64,000 nt of DNA, from the NCBI RefSeq assembly GCF_006715175.1, contig NZ_VFMQ01000001.1:248001-312000 (forward strand). Reading direction: 5' to 3'. Below are positions 24,223-33,952 of the stretch, piece by piece. The position numbers and the translations under genes are program-made. The stretch is from Curtobacterium citreum (GTDB lineage Bacteria > Actinomycetota > Actinomycetes > Actinomycetales > Microbacteriaceae). The stretch's first letter is position 1. Each line of letters starts with the position of its first letter. The notes under the pieces were generated by a model. It saw only the letters and a list, made by a program, of their open reading frames with translations, was not told where the DNA came from and searched no databases.

Positions 24223-25518
24223 ATGAGCACACCCGAACCCAGCGGCCCGGCCCTGTTGGACCCGGACGAGGGCATCACCCAACCGGTCAGCACGATGCGG
24301 GTGGGGATCGGCTACCAGATCGCCCTGTTCCTCGGGCAGTTCGGCCTCTTCGTGGCGCTCATGGCCCCGGTCTACGTCAGCATGCAGCTCAAGGCGCAGG
24401 CCCTGGTGGGCGAGGACGCCGCCACCGTGATCGGTTCCGTCCTGCCGATCGGTGCGTTCGGCGCGCTCCTCATGAACCCGCTCGCCGGTGCCCTGTCCGA
24501 CCGCACCCGCACGCGCTGGGGCCGCCGTCGGCCGTGGCTCGTCGGTGGCGTGGTCCTCTTCGCGGTCGCCCTCGTCTGGATCGCCTACGCGCCCGACGTC
24601 CTCAACCTGACGCTCGGCTGGCTGCTCGCGCAGATCGCCGCGAACGCGACGCTCGCCACGCTCCTCGCGAGCTTCGCGGACAACGTGCCCCAGGTGCAGC
24701 GCGGCCGGTCGTCGAGCATCATCGCGCTCGCCCAGAACACCGCCGTGCTCGCCGGCACCTACCTGTCGGTGTTCTTCGTCGCGAACCTGCCGGTGCTGTT
24801 CATCGCGCCCGGCATCCTGGCGATCTTCCTCGTCCTCGTCTACGCGTTCGTCGCGCGGGACGACCTGCCGACGTACCCGCTCAAGAAGTTCACCTGGCTC
24901 AACCTGGTGTCGTCGTTCTGGACGAACCCGATCAAGAACCCGGACTTCGCGTTCGCGTGGTGGTCGCGGTTCCTCATCATCCTCGCGACGTTCATGTTCA
25001 CGACCTACCGGCTGCTCTACATGCAGGAGCACCTGGGCATCGCGGACGCGAAGGCCGCGACGGAGGCCGTCGCCTTCGGCGTGCTGCTCTACACGGTCGC
25101 CCTGCTCGTCAGCGCGGCGCTCTCCGGCTGGGCCTCGGACCGGCTCGGTCGCCGCAAGGTGTTCGTCGGCGGGTCGACGGCGCTGTTCGCGGTCGGGCTG
25201 GTCGTGCTCGCGCACGCCGAGAGCGTCACCGGCTTCTACGTCGCCGAGGTCGTCATGGGCTTCGCGTACGGCATCTACTCGGCCATCGACACGGCCCTGG
25301 TCGTGGACGTCCTGCCGAACGCGGACCGCCCCGGCAAGGACCTCGGCGTGATCAACATCGCGAACGCGCTGCCGCAGTCGCTCGCCCCCGCGATCTCGCT
25401 GTTCTTCCTGTCCATCGGCAGCACGCACGCCGACAACTACACGCTCATGTGCTGGGCCGCCGGAGCGGTCGCCCTGCTGGGCGCGCTGGTCGTCATCCCG
25501 ATCAAGCGGGTCCGGTAG
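24223..25518 (+). CDS. MFS transporter, SLC45/GPH-like sugar importer
   Basis: 431 residues with 12 predicted helices. The loop after helix 2 reads NPLAGALSDRTRTRWGRRRP, the sugar-carrier form of the MFS loop motif, and the second half repeats it as SGWASDRLGRRKV. The late segment MGFAYGIYSAIDTALVVDVL is typical of glycoside:cation symporters. It is divergent from the isomerase-oxidoreductase pair, and I infer import of their substrate. A GGAGG site precedes ATG 24223. Confidence 0.92.
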   Translation: MSTPEPSGPALLDPDEGITQPVSTMRVGIGYQIALFLGQFGLFVALMAPVYVSMQLKAQALVGEDAATVIGSVLPIGAFGALLMNPLAGALSDRTRTRWGRRRPWLVGGVVLFAVALVWIAYAPDVLNLTLGWLLAQIAANATLATLLASFADNVPQVQRGRSSSIIALAQNTAVLAGTYLSVFFVANLPVLFIAPGILAIFLVLVYAFVARDDLPTYPLKKFTWLNLVSSFWTNPIKNPDFAFAWWSRFLIILATFMFTTYRLLYMQEHLGIADAKAATEAVAFGVLLYTVALLVSAALSGWASDRLGRRKVFVGGSTALFAVGLVVLAHAESVTGFYVAEVVMGFAYGIYSAIDTALVVDVLPNADRPGKDLGVINIANALPQSLAPAISLFFLSIGSTHADNYTLMCWAAGAVALLGALVVIPIKRVR

Positions 25519-25544
25519 CGCCCGTCGCGACACGCGACCACCCC

Positions 25545-25592
25545 ACGCAACGGGAGGCACGGTGCCAGCAGGCACCGTGCCTCCCGTTGCGT
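25545..25592. repeat. 22-4-22 perfect hairpin element
   Basis: Arms 25545-25566 and 25571-25592 pair fully around loop AGCA and contain ACGGGAGGCACGGTGCC. It follows the MFS stop by 26 bases and precedes the esterase start by 28, so it could terminate the MFS transcript. Confidence 0.92.
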
Positions 25593-25620
25593 CCCCCGGT
25601 CACGTCGGTAGCGTGAGCCG

Positions 25621-26940
25621 GTGCCGTCTCCCGCAACACGCTCCTTCGACCCCCCTGCCGGACCGCTCACCGCCGTCGTCGACGGCGACGTGACCCGCGC
25701 GCTCGGCATCCCCTACGCGCGGGCCGAGCGCTTCGCGCCGCCGGAGCCGGTCCCCGCGACCACCGAGCCGTACCCGGCGACCACGCCCGCGCCCGTCGCG
25801 CCGCAGCGGAGCTCGCCGGCCGTCGACCAGCTGCTGCCGCCGATGGACCTGCAGGTGGACGAGCACTGCCAGCGGCTGAGCGTCACGGTGCCGAGCGACG
25901 TCCGACCCGACGAGCGACTCCCCGTGATGGTGTGGATCCACGGCGGGTCCTACGTGATCGGCGGCGGCGACCTGCCCATCCACGATCCCCGCGACCTGGT
26001 CACCGAGCAGCGGGTCGTGGTGGTGACGGTGACCTACCGGCTCGGCGTCCTCGGGTTCCTCGGCGACGGCGAGACCGTCCCCGCGAACCTCGGGCTGCTC
26101 GACCTGGTCGCCGCCCTGCGGTGGGTGCACGAGAACATCGCGGCGTTCGGCGGCGACCCGGACACCGTGACGGTGTTCGGGCAGTCCGCCGGTGGCGACG
26201 CGACCGCGCACCTGATGATCAGCGAGGGCGCCCGCGGGCTGTTCCGCCGGGCGATCGTGCAGAGCGCCCCGCTCGGGCTGTCCCGGGGTCGCGCGCGCAT
26301 GACCCGGGCGGTGCTCCGGGCCGTCGGGACCATCGGGCCGGACACGCCCCTCGACGAGGTGCTCGACCGACAGGTCCGCGGCGAGCGGGCCGGCGGGGTC
26401 TTCGGCCTGGCCGGGGCGATGCCGTTCGGGACGCAGTACGGCCACGCGCCGCTGCCGGCCGAGCGCGACACGGACCGGGCGTGGCGGGCGGTCGCCCCGG
26501 AGGTCGACGTGCTCATCGGCTCCGGGTCCGACGAGACCGGCATGTACGTGCCGATGATCCCCGGCGTCCGGACGCTCGCCCGGTGGCGTCCCGCGCGGTC
26601 GCTGCTGCGGTGGCTCGTCGTCCGGCCACTGTCCGAGGTCGTCTACGGCCGGGACGTCCGTCGGTTCGCGGCACGGCACCGGGCCGCCGGTGGGAACGCC
26701 GTCGCGTACCGACTGCTCCGCGGGGCCACGGCCACGCCGACCGGGGCCGTGCACATGAGCGACGTGCCGATGCTGCTCGGCGGGCGGGAGGCCTGGGTGG
26801 GCAGCCGCTTCGTGCCGGAGCGGGACTGGCCGGAGGTCGATCGTCGCGGGCGGGCGCTCCGTGCGGTGTGGGCGGAGTTCGCCCGGACCGGGCGGGTGAC
26901 GGCGGCCGACGACGAGACGATCGCGTTCGACCGCGGGTAG
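25621..26940 (+). CDS. Type-B carboxylesterase/lipase-family hydrolase
   Basis: 439 residues from GTG. Oxyanion-hole motif WIHGGSYVIGGG, and catalytic Ser189 in TVFGQSAGGD. Acidic residue probably in GSGSDETGMY; the usual late His is in TGAVHMSDVP. RLGVLGFLGDG is a family block. At 439 residues it is somewhat shorter than the common 480-530. No signal peptide is visible, so it is cytoplasmic. Substrate is an unknown carboxylic ester. Confidence 0.92.
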   Translation: MPSPATRSFDPPAGPLTAVVDGDVTRALGIPYARAERFAPPEPVPATTEPYPATTPAPVAPQRSSPAVDQLLPPMDLQVDEHCQRLSVTVPSDVRPDERLPVMVWIHGGSYVIGGGDLPIHDPRDLVTEQRVVVVTVTYRLGVLGFLGDGETVPANLGLLDLVAALRWVHENIAAFGGDPDTVTVFGQSAGGDATAHLMISEGARGLFRRAIVQSAPLGLSRGRARMTRAVLRAVGTIGPDTPLDEVLDRQVRGERAGGVFGLAGAMPFGTQYGHAPLPAERDTDRAWRAVAPEVDVLIGSGSDETGMYVPMIPGVRTLARWRPARSLLRWLVVRPLSEVVYGRDVRRFAARHRAAGGNAVAYRLLRGATATPTGAVHMSDVPMLLGGREAWVGSRFVPERDWPEVDRRGRALRAVWAEFARTGRVTAADDETIAFDRG

Positions 26941-26944
26941 GCGC

Positions 26945-27068
26945 GCTGCCCTCCGGTGCTGGCCGCCGGGTGCTGGCCGCTTCGCGCTGCCCGCTCGGTG
27001 CTGGCCGCTTCGCGCTGCCCGCTCGGTGCTGGCCGCTTCGTGCTGCCGCTCGGTGCTGGCCGCTCGGT
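26945..27068. repeat. Tandem 28-bp repeat array
   Basis: A unit beginning GCTGGCCGCTTCGCGCTGCC occurs twice exactly (26972-26999 and 27000-27027). A 27-bp variant follows (27028-27054), with partial units on both sides. It fills the gap between the esterase and a TetR gene. No protein is encoded with confidence. Confidence 0.88.
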
Positions 27069-27121
27069 CCGCCCCCGAACGGGCGGTCGCGTCCCGGGCC
27101 GACCGTGGGCAGGATCGACGC

Positions 27122-27700
27122 ATGTCCGCTGACCTCCGCGCCCGCATCGTCACGGCCGCGGTCGACGCCTTCCGCACCACCGACTTCCACGCCGTCGGTC
27201 CCGACGAGGTCGCCTGTCACGCGGGTGTCGACGTCGCCGAGGTGCACCGGGCCTTCCCCACGTGGGACCTGCTCGTCGTCGCGGTCGTCGACCGCTGGGC
27301 CGCCGCCACCGAACGGGCGCTGCGGCCGGTGGCCGAGCAGGAGGGCGCCGTCGCCTACCTGCGCGCGCGGCTCGAGGCCGGGCAGCGCGAGCCAGGACTC
27401 GTGCGGCTCCGGGTCGCGCTGCTGAGCGCCGCCTCCGGTCCCCGGCACCCGGCGTCGGGGTGGTTCCGGACGCAGTACACGCGGTCGTTCGAGGACGTCA
27501 CGCTCGCGCTGGTGCGCGACGTGGTCGCCGGCCGGGAGGCACGTGGTGCGTCCCCGAGACACGCTGCGGAACAGCTCGTGGCGCTCTACGAGGGGCTGCA
27601 GCTGCAGGCGATGCTGCGGGAGGACGCCGACCTGCTCGGCGGGTGGGACCGGGCGGTCGCGCGGATGCGGGCGGGGTGGGCGGTCGACGTCGCGGCGTGA
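27122..27700 (+). CDS. TetR-family regulator
   Basis: 192 residues from ATG 27122. The N-terminal HTH is recognisable but weak: LRARIVTAAVDAF, VGPDEVACHAGVDVAEVHRA, FPTWDLLVVAVVD. The C-terminal half contains a copy of the dispersed GGAGGC element (27529-27553), translated AGREARGASP, likely in a loop. Its target may be the preceding esterase or itself. No operator palindrome was found in the repeat-filled upstream gap. Confidence 0.85.
   Translation: MSADLRARIVTAAVDAFRTTDFHAVGPDEVACHAGVDVAEVHRAFPTWDLLVVAVVDRWAAATERALRPVAEQEGAVAYLRARLEAGQREPGLVRLRVALLSAASGPRHPASGWFRTQYTRSFEDVTLALVRDVVAGREARGASPRHAAEQLVALYEGLQLQAMLREDADLLGGWDRAVARMRAGWAVDVAA
27529..27553 (+). repeat. GGAGGC element inside the TetR gene
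   Basis: Twenty-five bases from CGGCCGGGAGGCACGTGG onward are identical to the intergenic copy at 35511-35535. Read in frame as AGREARGAS without disrupting the gene. Confidence 0.75.
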
Positions 27701-27724
27701 GGACGCGCCCCGTCGGCGCTCCCG

Positions 27725-28195
27725 TCAGGGCCAGGCCGTCTCGTACGCGAGGAGACCGGCTGCCCCGAGGGCGTCCAACTCCCCCCGGACGATCCCGAGT
27801 CGGTCGATGCCCTGGACGGAGAACGCGACCAGCCGTCCCCGTGTCTCGACGACCGCGCCGTGCCGGACGAGCAGCTGCTCGAGCGCCGGCGCACCCGCGT
27901 CCTCGGTGAGGAAGGCGCGCATGCTCCACTGGTCGCTGCGTTCGACGACAGCGCCCGGGGACCAGCCGAACTCCGGGGCGTCCACGAGCTCGACCACGTC
28001 CCCGAGTGAGTAGCCGTAGGTGAAGAACGGGATGCAGCAGAGCACGGCCGAGTCCGCGCCGCGGCGCTCGAGGAGGAGCTGCTCGAAGCGCCGGGTGCCC
28101 GGGCCCGAGTCGCCGAACCGGACGTTGGCCACGAAGTCCACGCGGTCGCCCCACACCGGCCAGGGGTGGAGCACCCACTCGTCGGGATCGCTCAC
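27725..28195 (-). CDS. DUF4265-domain protein
   Basis: 156 residues from GTG 28195. The stretch LCCIPFFTYGYSLGDVVELVD matches the family core (first 20 residues only considered), followed by DQWSMRAFLTED and IDRLGIVRGELDALG. Biochemical role unknown; DUF4265 proteins often sit beside contact-dependent or immunity-like genes, but this is not diagnostic. GTG overlaps the stop of the barstar fusion (GTGA), so the two are translationally coupled. Confidence 0.78.
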   Translation of the reverse strand: MSDPDEWVLHPWPVWGDRVDFVANVRFGDSGPGTRRFEQLLLERRGADSAVLCCIPFFTYGYSLGDVVELVDAPEFGWSPGAVVERSDQWSMRAFLTEDAGAPALEQLLVRHGAVVETRGRLVAFSVQGIDRLGIVRGELDALGAAGLLAYETAWP

Positions 28196-29346
28196 GACCG
28201 GGCCCCGCGTGGGTCGAACCAGACGGTGAGGAACCCCGGCGCGTACTCCGCGTCCGTACGGCCGAGGACGTCCTGCAGCACCCGCCGCGACTCCGGGTCG
28301 TCCCTGCCGACGTCCCGGGCCCGGACGACGTGCACCACGACGGCGTCGACCCCGAGCCAGTCCAGGTCGTGCACGCACTCGTCGAACGCGTCCCAGTTGT
28401 GACCGAAGTACCCCGGGAAGGCAAGGGCGCGGGAGAACTCGGCGAGGATGCCGTCCTTCGTCGTGCAGGCGGAGCCGTCCACCTCGACCCACAGCGCGCC
28501 GGTCGTCCGCGGCGGGGCGACCCGACCGGTGACGACGCGGACCGCCGGGGCGCCCGTGTGCGGTTCGGCGGTGCCGGTGCGCCGCTCGGGGGCGTCCGCG
28601 CGCCGCCCGGTCCGACCGCGGACCGCGAGCAGGACGACGGCGCCGAGCACGAGTCCGAGCGCGACGAAGACGGGCACGCGGAACGACAGTGCGACGACGA
28701 CGCCCCCGACACCGCCGCCCTGCAGCAGGACCCTCCCCGCCTGGGCCGCCGTCGCCAGGAGCACGACCGCCGCGACCACGACGACCACCACCCGTTCGGC
28801 CCGGCTGGGCAGGGCCGTGGGCACCGGAGCGGTCCGCCGCCACCAGACCGCCGCCGCCACGAGCAGGGCGGCGAGTCCGAGCACGCTCGAGGCGTCCTGC
28901 AGGAAGAACGGCAGCCAGTACCCGCCGATCGACGTCTCGCGGAGCGCCGGCCACGCCTTGACGACGAAGCCGTGACCGTGCGTGAAGCCGTCCCACACCA
29001 CGTGCGTCACGCTGCCGGCGACGCACGCGAGCACGACGACCAGCACCGTGCGGACGTCGAGCGTCGGGCGCGACCACCAGGCGCGGGGCACGCGGTCGCG
29101 CACGCCCGGCACGACCGGCGCCCAGGCCGGACGGACCAGGAACCACCACGTGGCGAGCACCACGAGGGACACGGCGAGGTCGATCGTCGGGATGCCCCAC
29201 CAGGAGTGTGCCGCCTCGTACGGCGGGAGCACCGGCGCGAAGAGCACGGCGTCGGGTGCCATCGACCCGATGGCGACCGCGGCGACCGGGACCGGCAGGC
29301 GCCGGGCGGCCAGGGCGACGACCGCGTGGCTGACGGTGAACGGCAT
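28192..29346 (-). CDS. DUF4184 membrane protein fused to a barstar-like domain
   Basis: 384 residues from ATG 29346. The N-terminal 245 residues are a DUF4184 integral membrane protein beginning MPFTVSHAVVALAARRLPVP, with about seven helices and HVVWDGFTHGHGF. After a polar linker, residues about 270-380 read as a barstar-type ribonuclease inhibitor: WVEVDGSACTTKDGILAEF, ALAFPGYFGHNWDAFDECVH, and DLDW. No barnase-like ribonuclease is seen nearby. The gene overlaps both neighbours by four bases. The fusion is visible in one uninterrupted frame. Confidence 0.85.
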   Translation of the reverse strand: MPFTVSHAVVALAARRLPVPVAAVAIGSMAPDAVLFAPVLPPYEAAHSWWGIPTIDLAVSLVVLATWWFLVRPAWAPVVPGVRDRVPRAWWSRPTLDVRTVLVVVLACVAGSVTHVVWDGFTHGHGFVVKAWPALRETSIGGYWLPFFLQDASSVLGLAALLVAAAVWWRRTAPVPTALPSRAERVVVVVVAAVVLLATAAQAGRVLLQGGGVGGVVVALSFRVPVFVALGLVLGAVVLLAVRGRTGRRADAPERRTGTAEPHTGAPAVRVVTGRVAPPRTTGALWVEVDGSACTTKDGILAEFSRALAFPGYFGHNWDAFDECVHDLDWLGVDAVVVHVVRARDVGRDDPESRRVLQDVLGRTDAEYAPGFLTVWFDPRGARS

Positions 29347-30647
29347 CAGCGGGCCAGGTGTGTCCGCCGCATGAACCATTCGACGCCCTCGGCCAGGGCG
29401 GTCCCCGCGGTGTGCCAGTCGTGCCCGCCGTCCTCGACCAGGCGCTGGGTCACGGCGACGCCGGCGGCCCGTGCGGCCTGCGCGACGACCGGCACGATCG
29501 GCCCGTACCGGCTGTCGTCCGCCCCCGCCGCGATGAAGGCGGCGGACGCGGTGTAGGGCGCCCGGTCGGCCAGGATCCGGAGCGGCTGCGCGGCCTCGTA
29601 CGCCGCTCGGTCGCCCTTGAAACCCCGCTTGATGGTGTCACCTTCGTCGCCGAGCGTCGGCCCGCGCTGCCCGGAGACGTCGATCCACGAGCCGAACCGG
29701 TCGGGGAAGGTCGCCCCGAGCTGGAGCGCACAGGTGCCGCCCTGCGAGAAGCCCGCGATCGCCCAGTCCGACGCGCGGGTCGACGCGTGCAGGTTCGCCC
29801 TCACCCAGGTCGGCACGTCCTGGGTCAGGTAGGTCGCGCTGTTGCCGAGCGGGCCGTCCAGGCACATCGGGTTGTTCGACGCCGCCTCGAGCTGGTCGGG
29901 CATGACGACGATCGGGGCCAGCCCGTGGTGCCGCGCCGCGATCCGGTCGAGCCGCTCGACCATCCGGCCGGCCTCGATGATGTTCGCGGGAGCCGCACCG
30001 GGGCCCTGCCCGGACAGCATCACGACGACCGGCAGCTCCGGGGCGTGGTCGACGAGCGCGGCCGGAGGCAGGTACACGATCGCCGGGCGGGCCCGGAAGT
30101 GCGAGACGTCCCCGGGGATGCGGACCGATCCGTAGCGGCCGTGCTCCGGCAGGTCGGCCGGGGCGTGCCAGTCGGCGGCGTCGATCGTCCCCGACCGCGG
30201 CGCGGGGTCGTCGGGCAGTCGGAGCGGCGGCACGTGCGACTCGCCCAGGGCGTCCGCGACCGTCGGGAACAGTCCGGCGTCGCGGTTGATCGCGAGCGCG
30301 CCGGACAGGACCGCGAGCGGCACGAGCACCACGGCGAGCACCCGGACGACGAGCCGCCCGCGCGCCCGCGTCCCGGCTCGGACGAGCCCGACGACGGCGA
30401 CCCCGACGAGCGCGCAGACCACCCCGGTCCAGATCCGGTCGACCCACGTCGGCGCGATGCCGAGCACGTCGAGGACGTCGCCGAACAACCACGACAGCAG
30501 CGCCCCGGCCAGTGCCCCGGCGACGAGGGCGATCGCGAACGGCCGCCAGGACCGCCGCAGCAGGAAGACCACCCCGAGGGCGACGAGCACCGTGACGGCG
30601 TAGAGGGGCAGCAGCAGGTGCGCGGAGAGCAGCGGGAGGGTCGTCAT
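29346..30647 (-). CDS. Membrane-anchored esterase of the antigen-85/EstD-like fold
   Basis: 433 residues. The first 130 residues hold four membrane helices. The extracellular hydrolase has VVVMLSGQGPGAAPANIIEA, PDQLEAASNNPMCLDGPLGN, nucleophile elbow AIAGFSQGGTCALQLG, and a late His in EDGGHDWHTAG. It resembles corynebacterial/actinobacterial esterases near mycolyltransferases; Microbacteriaceae lack mycolates, so another acyl ester is expected. A paralogue with the same hydrolase blocks lies at 41033-42139. First gene of a three-gene overlapping operon. Confidence 0.85.
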   Translation of the reverse strand: MTTLPLLSAHLLLPLYAVTVLVALGVVFLLRRSWRPFAIALVAGALAGALLSWLFGDVLDVLGIAPTWVDRIWTGVVCALVGVAVVGLVRAGTRARGRLVVRVLAVVLVPLAVLSGALAINRDAGLFPTVADALGESHVPPLRLPDDPAPRSGTIDAADWHAPADLPEHGRYGSVRIPGDVSHFRARPAIVYLPPAALVDHAPELPVVVMLSGQGPGAAPANIIEAGRMVERLDRIAARHHGLAPIVVMPDQLEAASNNPMCLDGPLGNSATYLTQDVPTWVRANLHASTRASDWAIAGFSQGGTCALQLGATFPDRFGSWIDVSGQRGPTLGDEGDTIKRGFKGDRAAYEAAQPLRILADRAPYTASAAFIAAGADDSRYGPIVPVVAQAARAAGVAVTQRLVEDGGHDWHTAGTALAEGVEWFMRRTHLAR

Positions 30648-30921
30648 CGGGTCGTCCGGTGGGTCGGGAGGCTCCACGCGGCGCCGACACGGCGGACCGC
30701 GGGATCGGCGGGGTCACCGGCACCGTAGCGACCCGAGGTGTCCCGAAGGGCACCGGACGCCCGGTCTGCGGCGGCTTCGCGGCTGATCCTGAGTCATCCC
30801 GCACCCTGCGTGGTCGGCCGACGGTGGTGCGCTGGCCGGGCGGCCACGACGGACCGTCCCCGCGGGCGATGCGGCGGCGCGTCCCGCTCCGGCTGTCCGG
30901 GGTCGGTGGCACAGTCGGCAG

Positions 30922-31362
30922 ATGGAGTACACCGACTACGACACCCGGCTCGCCGCCTACGGCGTGGTCACCGACGGCGACCGCGTGCTCCTCGCGCGGC
31001 TCCGGGTGCCCGAGGCCGGGACGTGGACGCTCCCCGGCGGTGGTGTCGAGTTCGACGAGACCGTCGAGCAGGCCGTCGTCCGCGAGATCCACGAGGAGAC
31101 CGGTTACCACGCCGAGTGCGGCGCCCTGCTCGGGATCCGGCACCACATCGTGCCGAAGGAGCGTCGGTTCCACGACACCGGGCGCCCCATGAAGGCCGTG
31201 CAGGTCGTCTTCCGGGCGACGATCACGGGTGGGGAGCTCCGCAACGAGACCGACGGGACGACGGACGAGGCCGCCTGGGTCCCGATCGCCGACCTCCCGC
31301 ACCGGCGGCACGGCCTGGTCGTCCCGATCGCACTGGGGTGGGCCGGAGCACTGCTCCGGTAG
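30922..31362 (+). CDS. NUDIX hydrolase
   Basis: 146 residues. Complete Nudix box GGGVEFDETVEQAVVREIHEETG (its first G to REIHEE match GX5EX7REUXEEXG). N-terminal strand AAYGVVTDGDRVLLARLRVP and ending VVPIALGWAGALLR. It hydrolyses a nucleoside diphosphate linked to another moiety; substrate unknown. The 274 bases before it (30648-30921) carry no gene that I can support. Followed by a small hypothetical gene after 31 bases. Confidence 0.92.
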   Translation: MEYTDYDTRLAAYGVVTDGDRVLLARLRVPEAGTWTLPGGGVEFDETVEQAVVREIHEETGYHAECGALLGIRHHIVPKERRFHDTGRPMKAVQVVFRATITGGELRNETDGTTDEAAWVPIADLPHRRHGLVVPIALGWAGALLR

Positions 31363-31393
31363 CGTTCGGGCACGGCGACCGAGGGGAGCGGAC

Positions 31394-31735
31394 GTGCGCG
31401 GCGCAGCCACCGACCTGTCCGCCCGGCTCTGGGACGAGCGGGCGCTCCTCGGGCAGCTCCGGGACGCCGTCGACGACCCTGCCCGGTCCGTGGTGCTCGA
31501 CCGGCTCGGCGAGGTCCGGCTCGAGCGGGACGTCCTCGTGCACGCCGTCGCCGAGCAGTGGGGAGCGCCGGGACGCGACCACACGCTGCCGGCGCTGCTC
31601 GACGTCGCCCCGGTGCCGTGGAACCTGCTGCTGCCCGACCACCTCGCCGCGATCACCGCCCTGCACGACGAGGTCGACGCCGTCCTGCCGCCCGGCCCGG
31701 TCCGCGAGCGGTGGGACCGCGTCACTGCTCGATGA
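31394..31735 (+). CDS. Hypothetical helical protein
   Basis: 113 residues from GTG 31394 with AGGGGAGCG as a ribosome site. Predicted all-helical and acidic: [52 protein letters not shown]. It reads like a short helical adaptor, but no family is recognised. The last 14 bases overlap the 3' end of the convergent VOC gene. Probably co-transcribed with the NUDIX gene. Confidence 0.7.
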   Translation: MRGAATDLSARLWDERALLGQLRDAVDDPARSVVLDRLGEVRLERDVLVHAVAEQWGAPGRDHTLPALLDVAPVPWNLLLPDHLAAITALHDEVDAVLPPGPVRERWDRVTAR

Positions 31736-32090
31736 CGCTCAGCACGTTCCCCGACGGGTCGGTGAACCACGCGATGAGCGGCCCGCCCTGCCGGTTCACC
31801 CCGCGCTCGTCCGTCACCCCGTCGTACTGCAGGAACCGGACCCCGGCCGCCGCGAGCTCGTCGACCGCCGCGTCGACGTCGGGCACCGGGAAGTTGAGGA
31901 CGGTGAACGACGCCGGCTCGTGGGCAGGGCCCTTCGGGTAGACGAGCACGCCGTGCCCGTCGCCGAGGTGGAGCGTGAGCATCCCGTGCTCCTCGCTGAC
32001 CGGGACGCCGAGCACGCCCTCGTAGAACGACCGGGCCTCGGGCACGTCCCGGACCGAGAACCCGCTGAACGCCGTCGTCGCATCGACCAT
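31722..32090 (-). CDS. VOC/glyoxalase-superfamily protein
   Basis: 122 residues. Paired beta-alpha-beta-beta-beta modules: [70 protein letters not shown]. Metal ligands of glyoxalase I are only partly kept, so the activity (lyase, dioxygenase or binding protein) cannot be named. ATG 32090 gives the usual start. Confidence 0.88.
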   Translation of the reverse strand: MVDATTAFSGFSVRDVPEARSFYEGVLGVPVSEEHGMLTLHLGDGHGVLVYPKGPAHEPASFTVLNFPVPDVDAAVDELAAAGVRFLQYDGVTDERGVNRQGGPLIAWFTDPSGNVLSVIEQ

Positions 32091-32160
32091 GCGCCCAGGC
32101 AACCACCGCGACCACCGCCGCGCATCGCGGACGCGCACGCTCCGGTGGTAGGAACGTCGC

Positions 32161-33900
32161 ATGGCCGCAGGGAAGCGCGACGACCCGGACGACGCCCGCA
32201 CGAGCCGTCGGGCGTTCCTCCGCCGCGCGGGCATCGGTGCCGCGGGCGCCGCCGTCGGCGCGGGTGCGGTCGGCGCCGGCGTGGCAGCCGCCCGGGGCAC
32301 CGATGCCGAGCGCTACGGGTTCGCCCCGCTCCCCGAGCGCGCCGAGCCCGGGTTCGACCACGTCGTCGTGCTCATGTTCGAGAACCGCAGCTTCGACCAC
32401 GTGCTCGGCCGGCTGTACACCGACGCCGAGCTCCGACCCGGTCAGTCGTTCGCCGGACTGCAGCGCGGGACCCACGAGAACACCGCCCCGGACGGCACGG
32501 TCGTCGCCGCGCACGTCTACGAGGGCAGCACCGACGTCGTGATGAGCCAGCCGGACCCCGACCCGGGAGAGTTCTACCCGCACGTCAACACGCAGTGGTT
32601 CGGCACGGTCGACCCGCCCGGCAACGCCGACCCCGGGCGGAACGGCTACGCGGCCCCGTACAACGCCCCGGCGGACACGAGCCGCCCCACCATGTCCGGC
32701 TTCGTCCGGGACTACGTCGTGAACTACCGGCTCGAACGCGGTGTCGAGCCGACCCGCGACGAGTACGAGCGCGTGATGGGCGGCTTCTCGCCCGCGATGC
32801 TCCCGGTCTTCTCGACCCTGGCGAAGTCCTTCGCCGTCTACGACCACTGGTTCTGCGCCGTCCCGTCGCAGACCTTCTGCAACCGCTCGTTCCTCCACGC
32901 GAGCACCTCGCACGGGTTCGTCACGAACGGGCAGCCCGACGGCCCCGCGAAGTGGCTCGACGCCCCGGACGTCCCGACGCTGTTCACCCGGCTCGAGGAC
33001 GCGGGCAAGAGCTGGCGCGTCTACTTCGACGCCGACCAGGTCGTCTCGCTCACCGGCTTCCTGCACGCCCCGTCGATCGAGCGGTACTGGAAGACCAACT
33101 TCCGGAGCATGGCGCAGTTCCACGAGGACGCGGCGAACGGCACCCTGCCCGACTACGCCTTCGTCGAGCCGCGGATGATGTTCGACCACAACGACATGCA
33201 CCCGCCGGTCTCGCGTCCGAAGGTCGTCGCGGAACCGGACGGCGCGACGTTCGACAGTGCGATGAGCGACGTCCGCGCCGCCGAGGCCCTGCTCGCCGAG
33301 GTCTACGGCGCGATCCGGGACGCTCGCTCGACGACCGGGTCGAACGCGGTGAACACGGCGCTCGTGGTGACGTTCGACGAGCACGGCGGCATCTACGACC
33401 ACGTCCCGCCGCCCACCGCCACACCGCCGTCCGGCGATCCCGAGGCGGGGGAGATGGGCTTCGGGTTCGACCGGCTCGGCGGCCGGGTCCCGACCTTCGT
33501 GGTCTCGGCGTACACCGACCCGGGCACGATCGTGAACGCCACGATGCACCACGGGTCGATCGCGCACACCCTCTGCCAGCAGCACGGTCTCGAGCCCCTC
33601 ACCCACCGGGACGCCGAGGCCGAGGGGATCCACAACGTCCTGAACCGCACGGTGCCCTGGCAACCGCAGCTCTGGCCCGAGGTCACCCCGCCCTACGTGC
33701 CCACCAACCCGGAGGCCGCCGCCCGCCGTCGTCGTCCCCGCGGCGCCGAGCGCGACCGGCCGATCACGGCGCCCGCGAAGGGGCTGCTCGGACTGCTCCT
33801 CGCCCGCTACGAGCCGGACGCGCCCGTGCCCGAGACCTTCGGCGACGCCTACGACGTGCTGACGAAGCACGGCATGGGCCTGTTCGGCGACCGTGACTGA
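32161..33900 (+). CDS. Tat-exported phosphoesterase (phospholipase C / acid phosphatase family)
   Basis: 579 residues. Twin-arginine signal [12 protein letters not shown] followed by an alanine/glycine hydrophobic segment predicts folded export. The catalytic domain begins [19 protein letters not shown], with [32 protein letters not shown] and [17 protein letters not shown], which together form the metal/nucleophile site of the phosphoesterase family. Secreted members release phosphate from phospholipids or other esters. The C-terminal 60 residues are basic. It stands alone, with 70 bases upstream and a kinase gene following. Confidence 0.93.
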   Translation: MAAGKRDDPDDARTSRRAFLRRAGIGAAGAAVGAGAVGAGVAAARGTDAERYGFAPLPERAEPGFDHVVVLMFENRSFDHVLGRLYTDAELRPGQSFAGLQRGTHENTAPDGTVVAAHVYEGSTDVVMSQPDPDPGEFYPHVNTQWFGTVDPPGNADPGRNGYAAPYNAPADTSRPTMSGFVRDYVVNYRLERGVEPTRDEYERVMGGFSPAMLPVFSTLAKSFAVYDHWFCAVPSQTFCNRSFLHASTSHGFVTNGQPDGPAKWLDAPDVPTLFTRLEDAGKSWRVYFDADQVVSLTGFLHAPSIERYWKTNFRSMAQFHEDAANGTLPDYAFVEPRMMFDHNDMHPPVSRPKVVAEPDGATFDSAMSDVRAAEALLAEVYGAIRDARSTTGSNAVNTALVVTFDEHGGIYDHVPPPTATPPSGDPEAGEMGFGFDRLGGRVPTFVVSAYTDPGTIVNATMHHGSIAHTLCQQHGLEPLTHRDAEAEGIHNVLNRTVPWQPQLWPEVTPPYVPTNPEAAARRRRPRGAERDRPITAPAKGLLGLLLARYEPDAPVPETFGDAYDVLTKHGMGLFGDRD

Positions 33901-33952
33901 CCGCGCGCCGCGAGCACGGGCCGCGCCGACGCCCGGCTGCGATGATGACCAC

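Noticed and set aside
24000..25575. Minus-strand extension of the isomerase ORF across the MFS gene
   Set aside because: Low-complexity antisense translation; the MFS frame has 12 helices and the isomerase has a canonical start at 23988.
27725..29200. A 491-residue minus ORF covering DUF4265 and more
   Set aside because: Only the last 156 residues are a protein; the rest is an out-of-frame shadow of the DUF4184-barstar gene.
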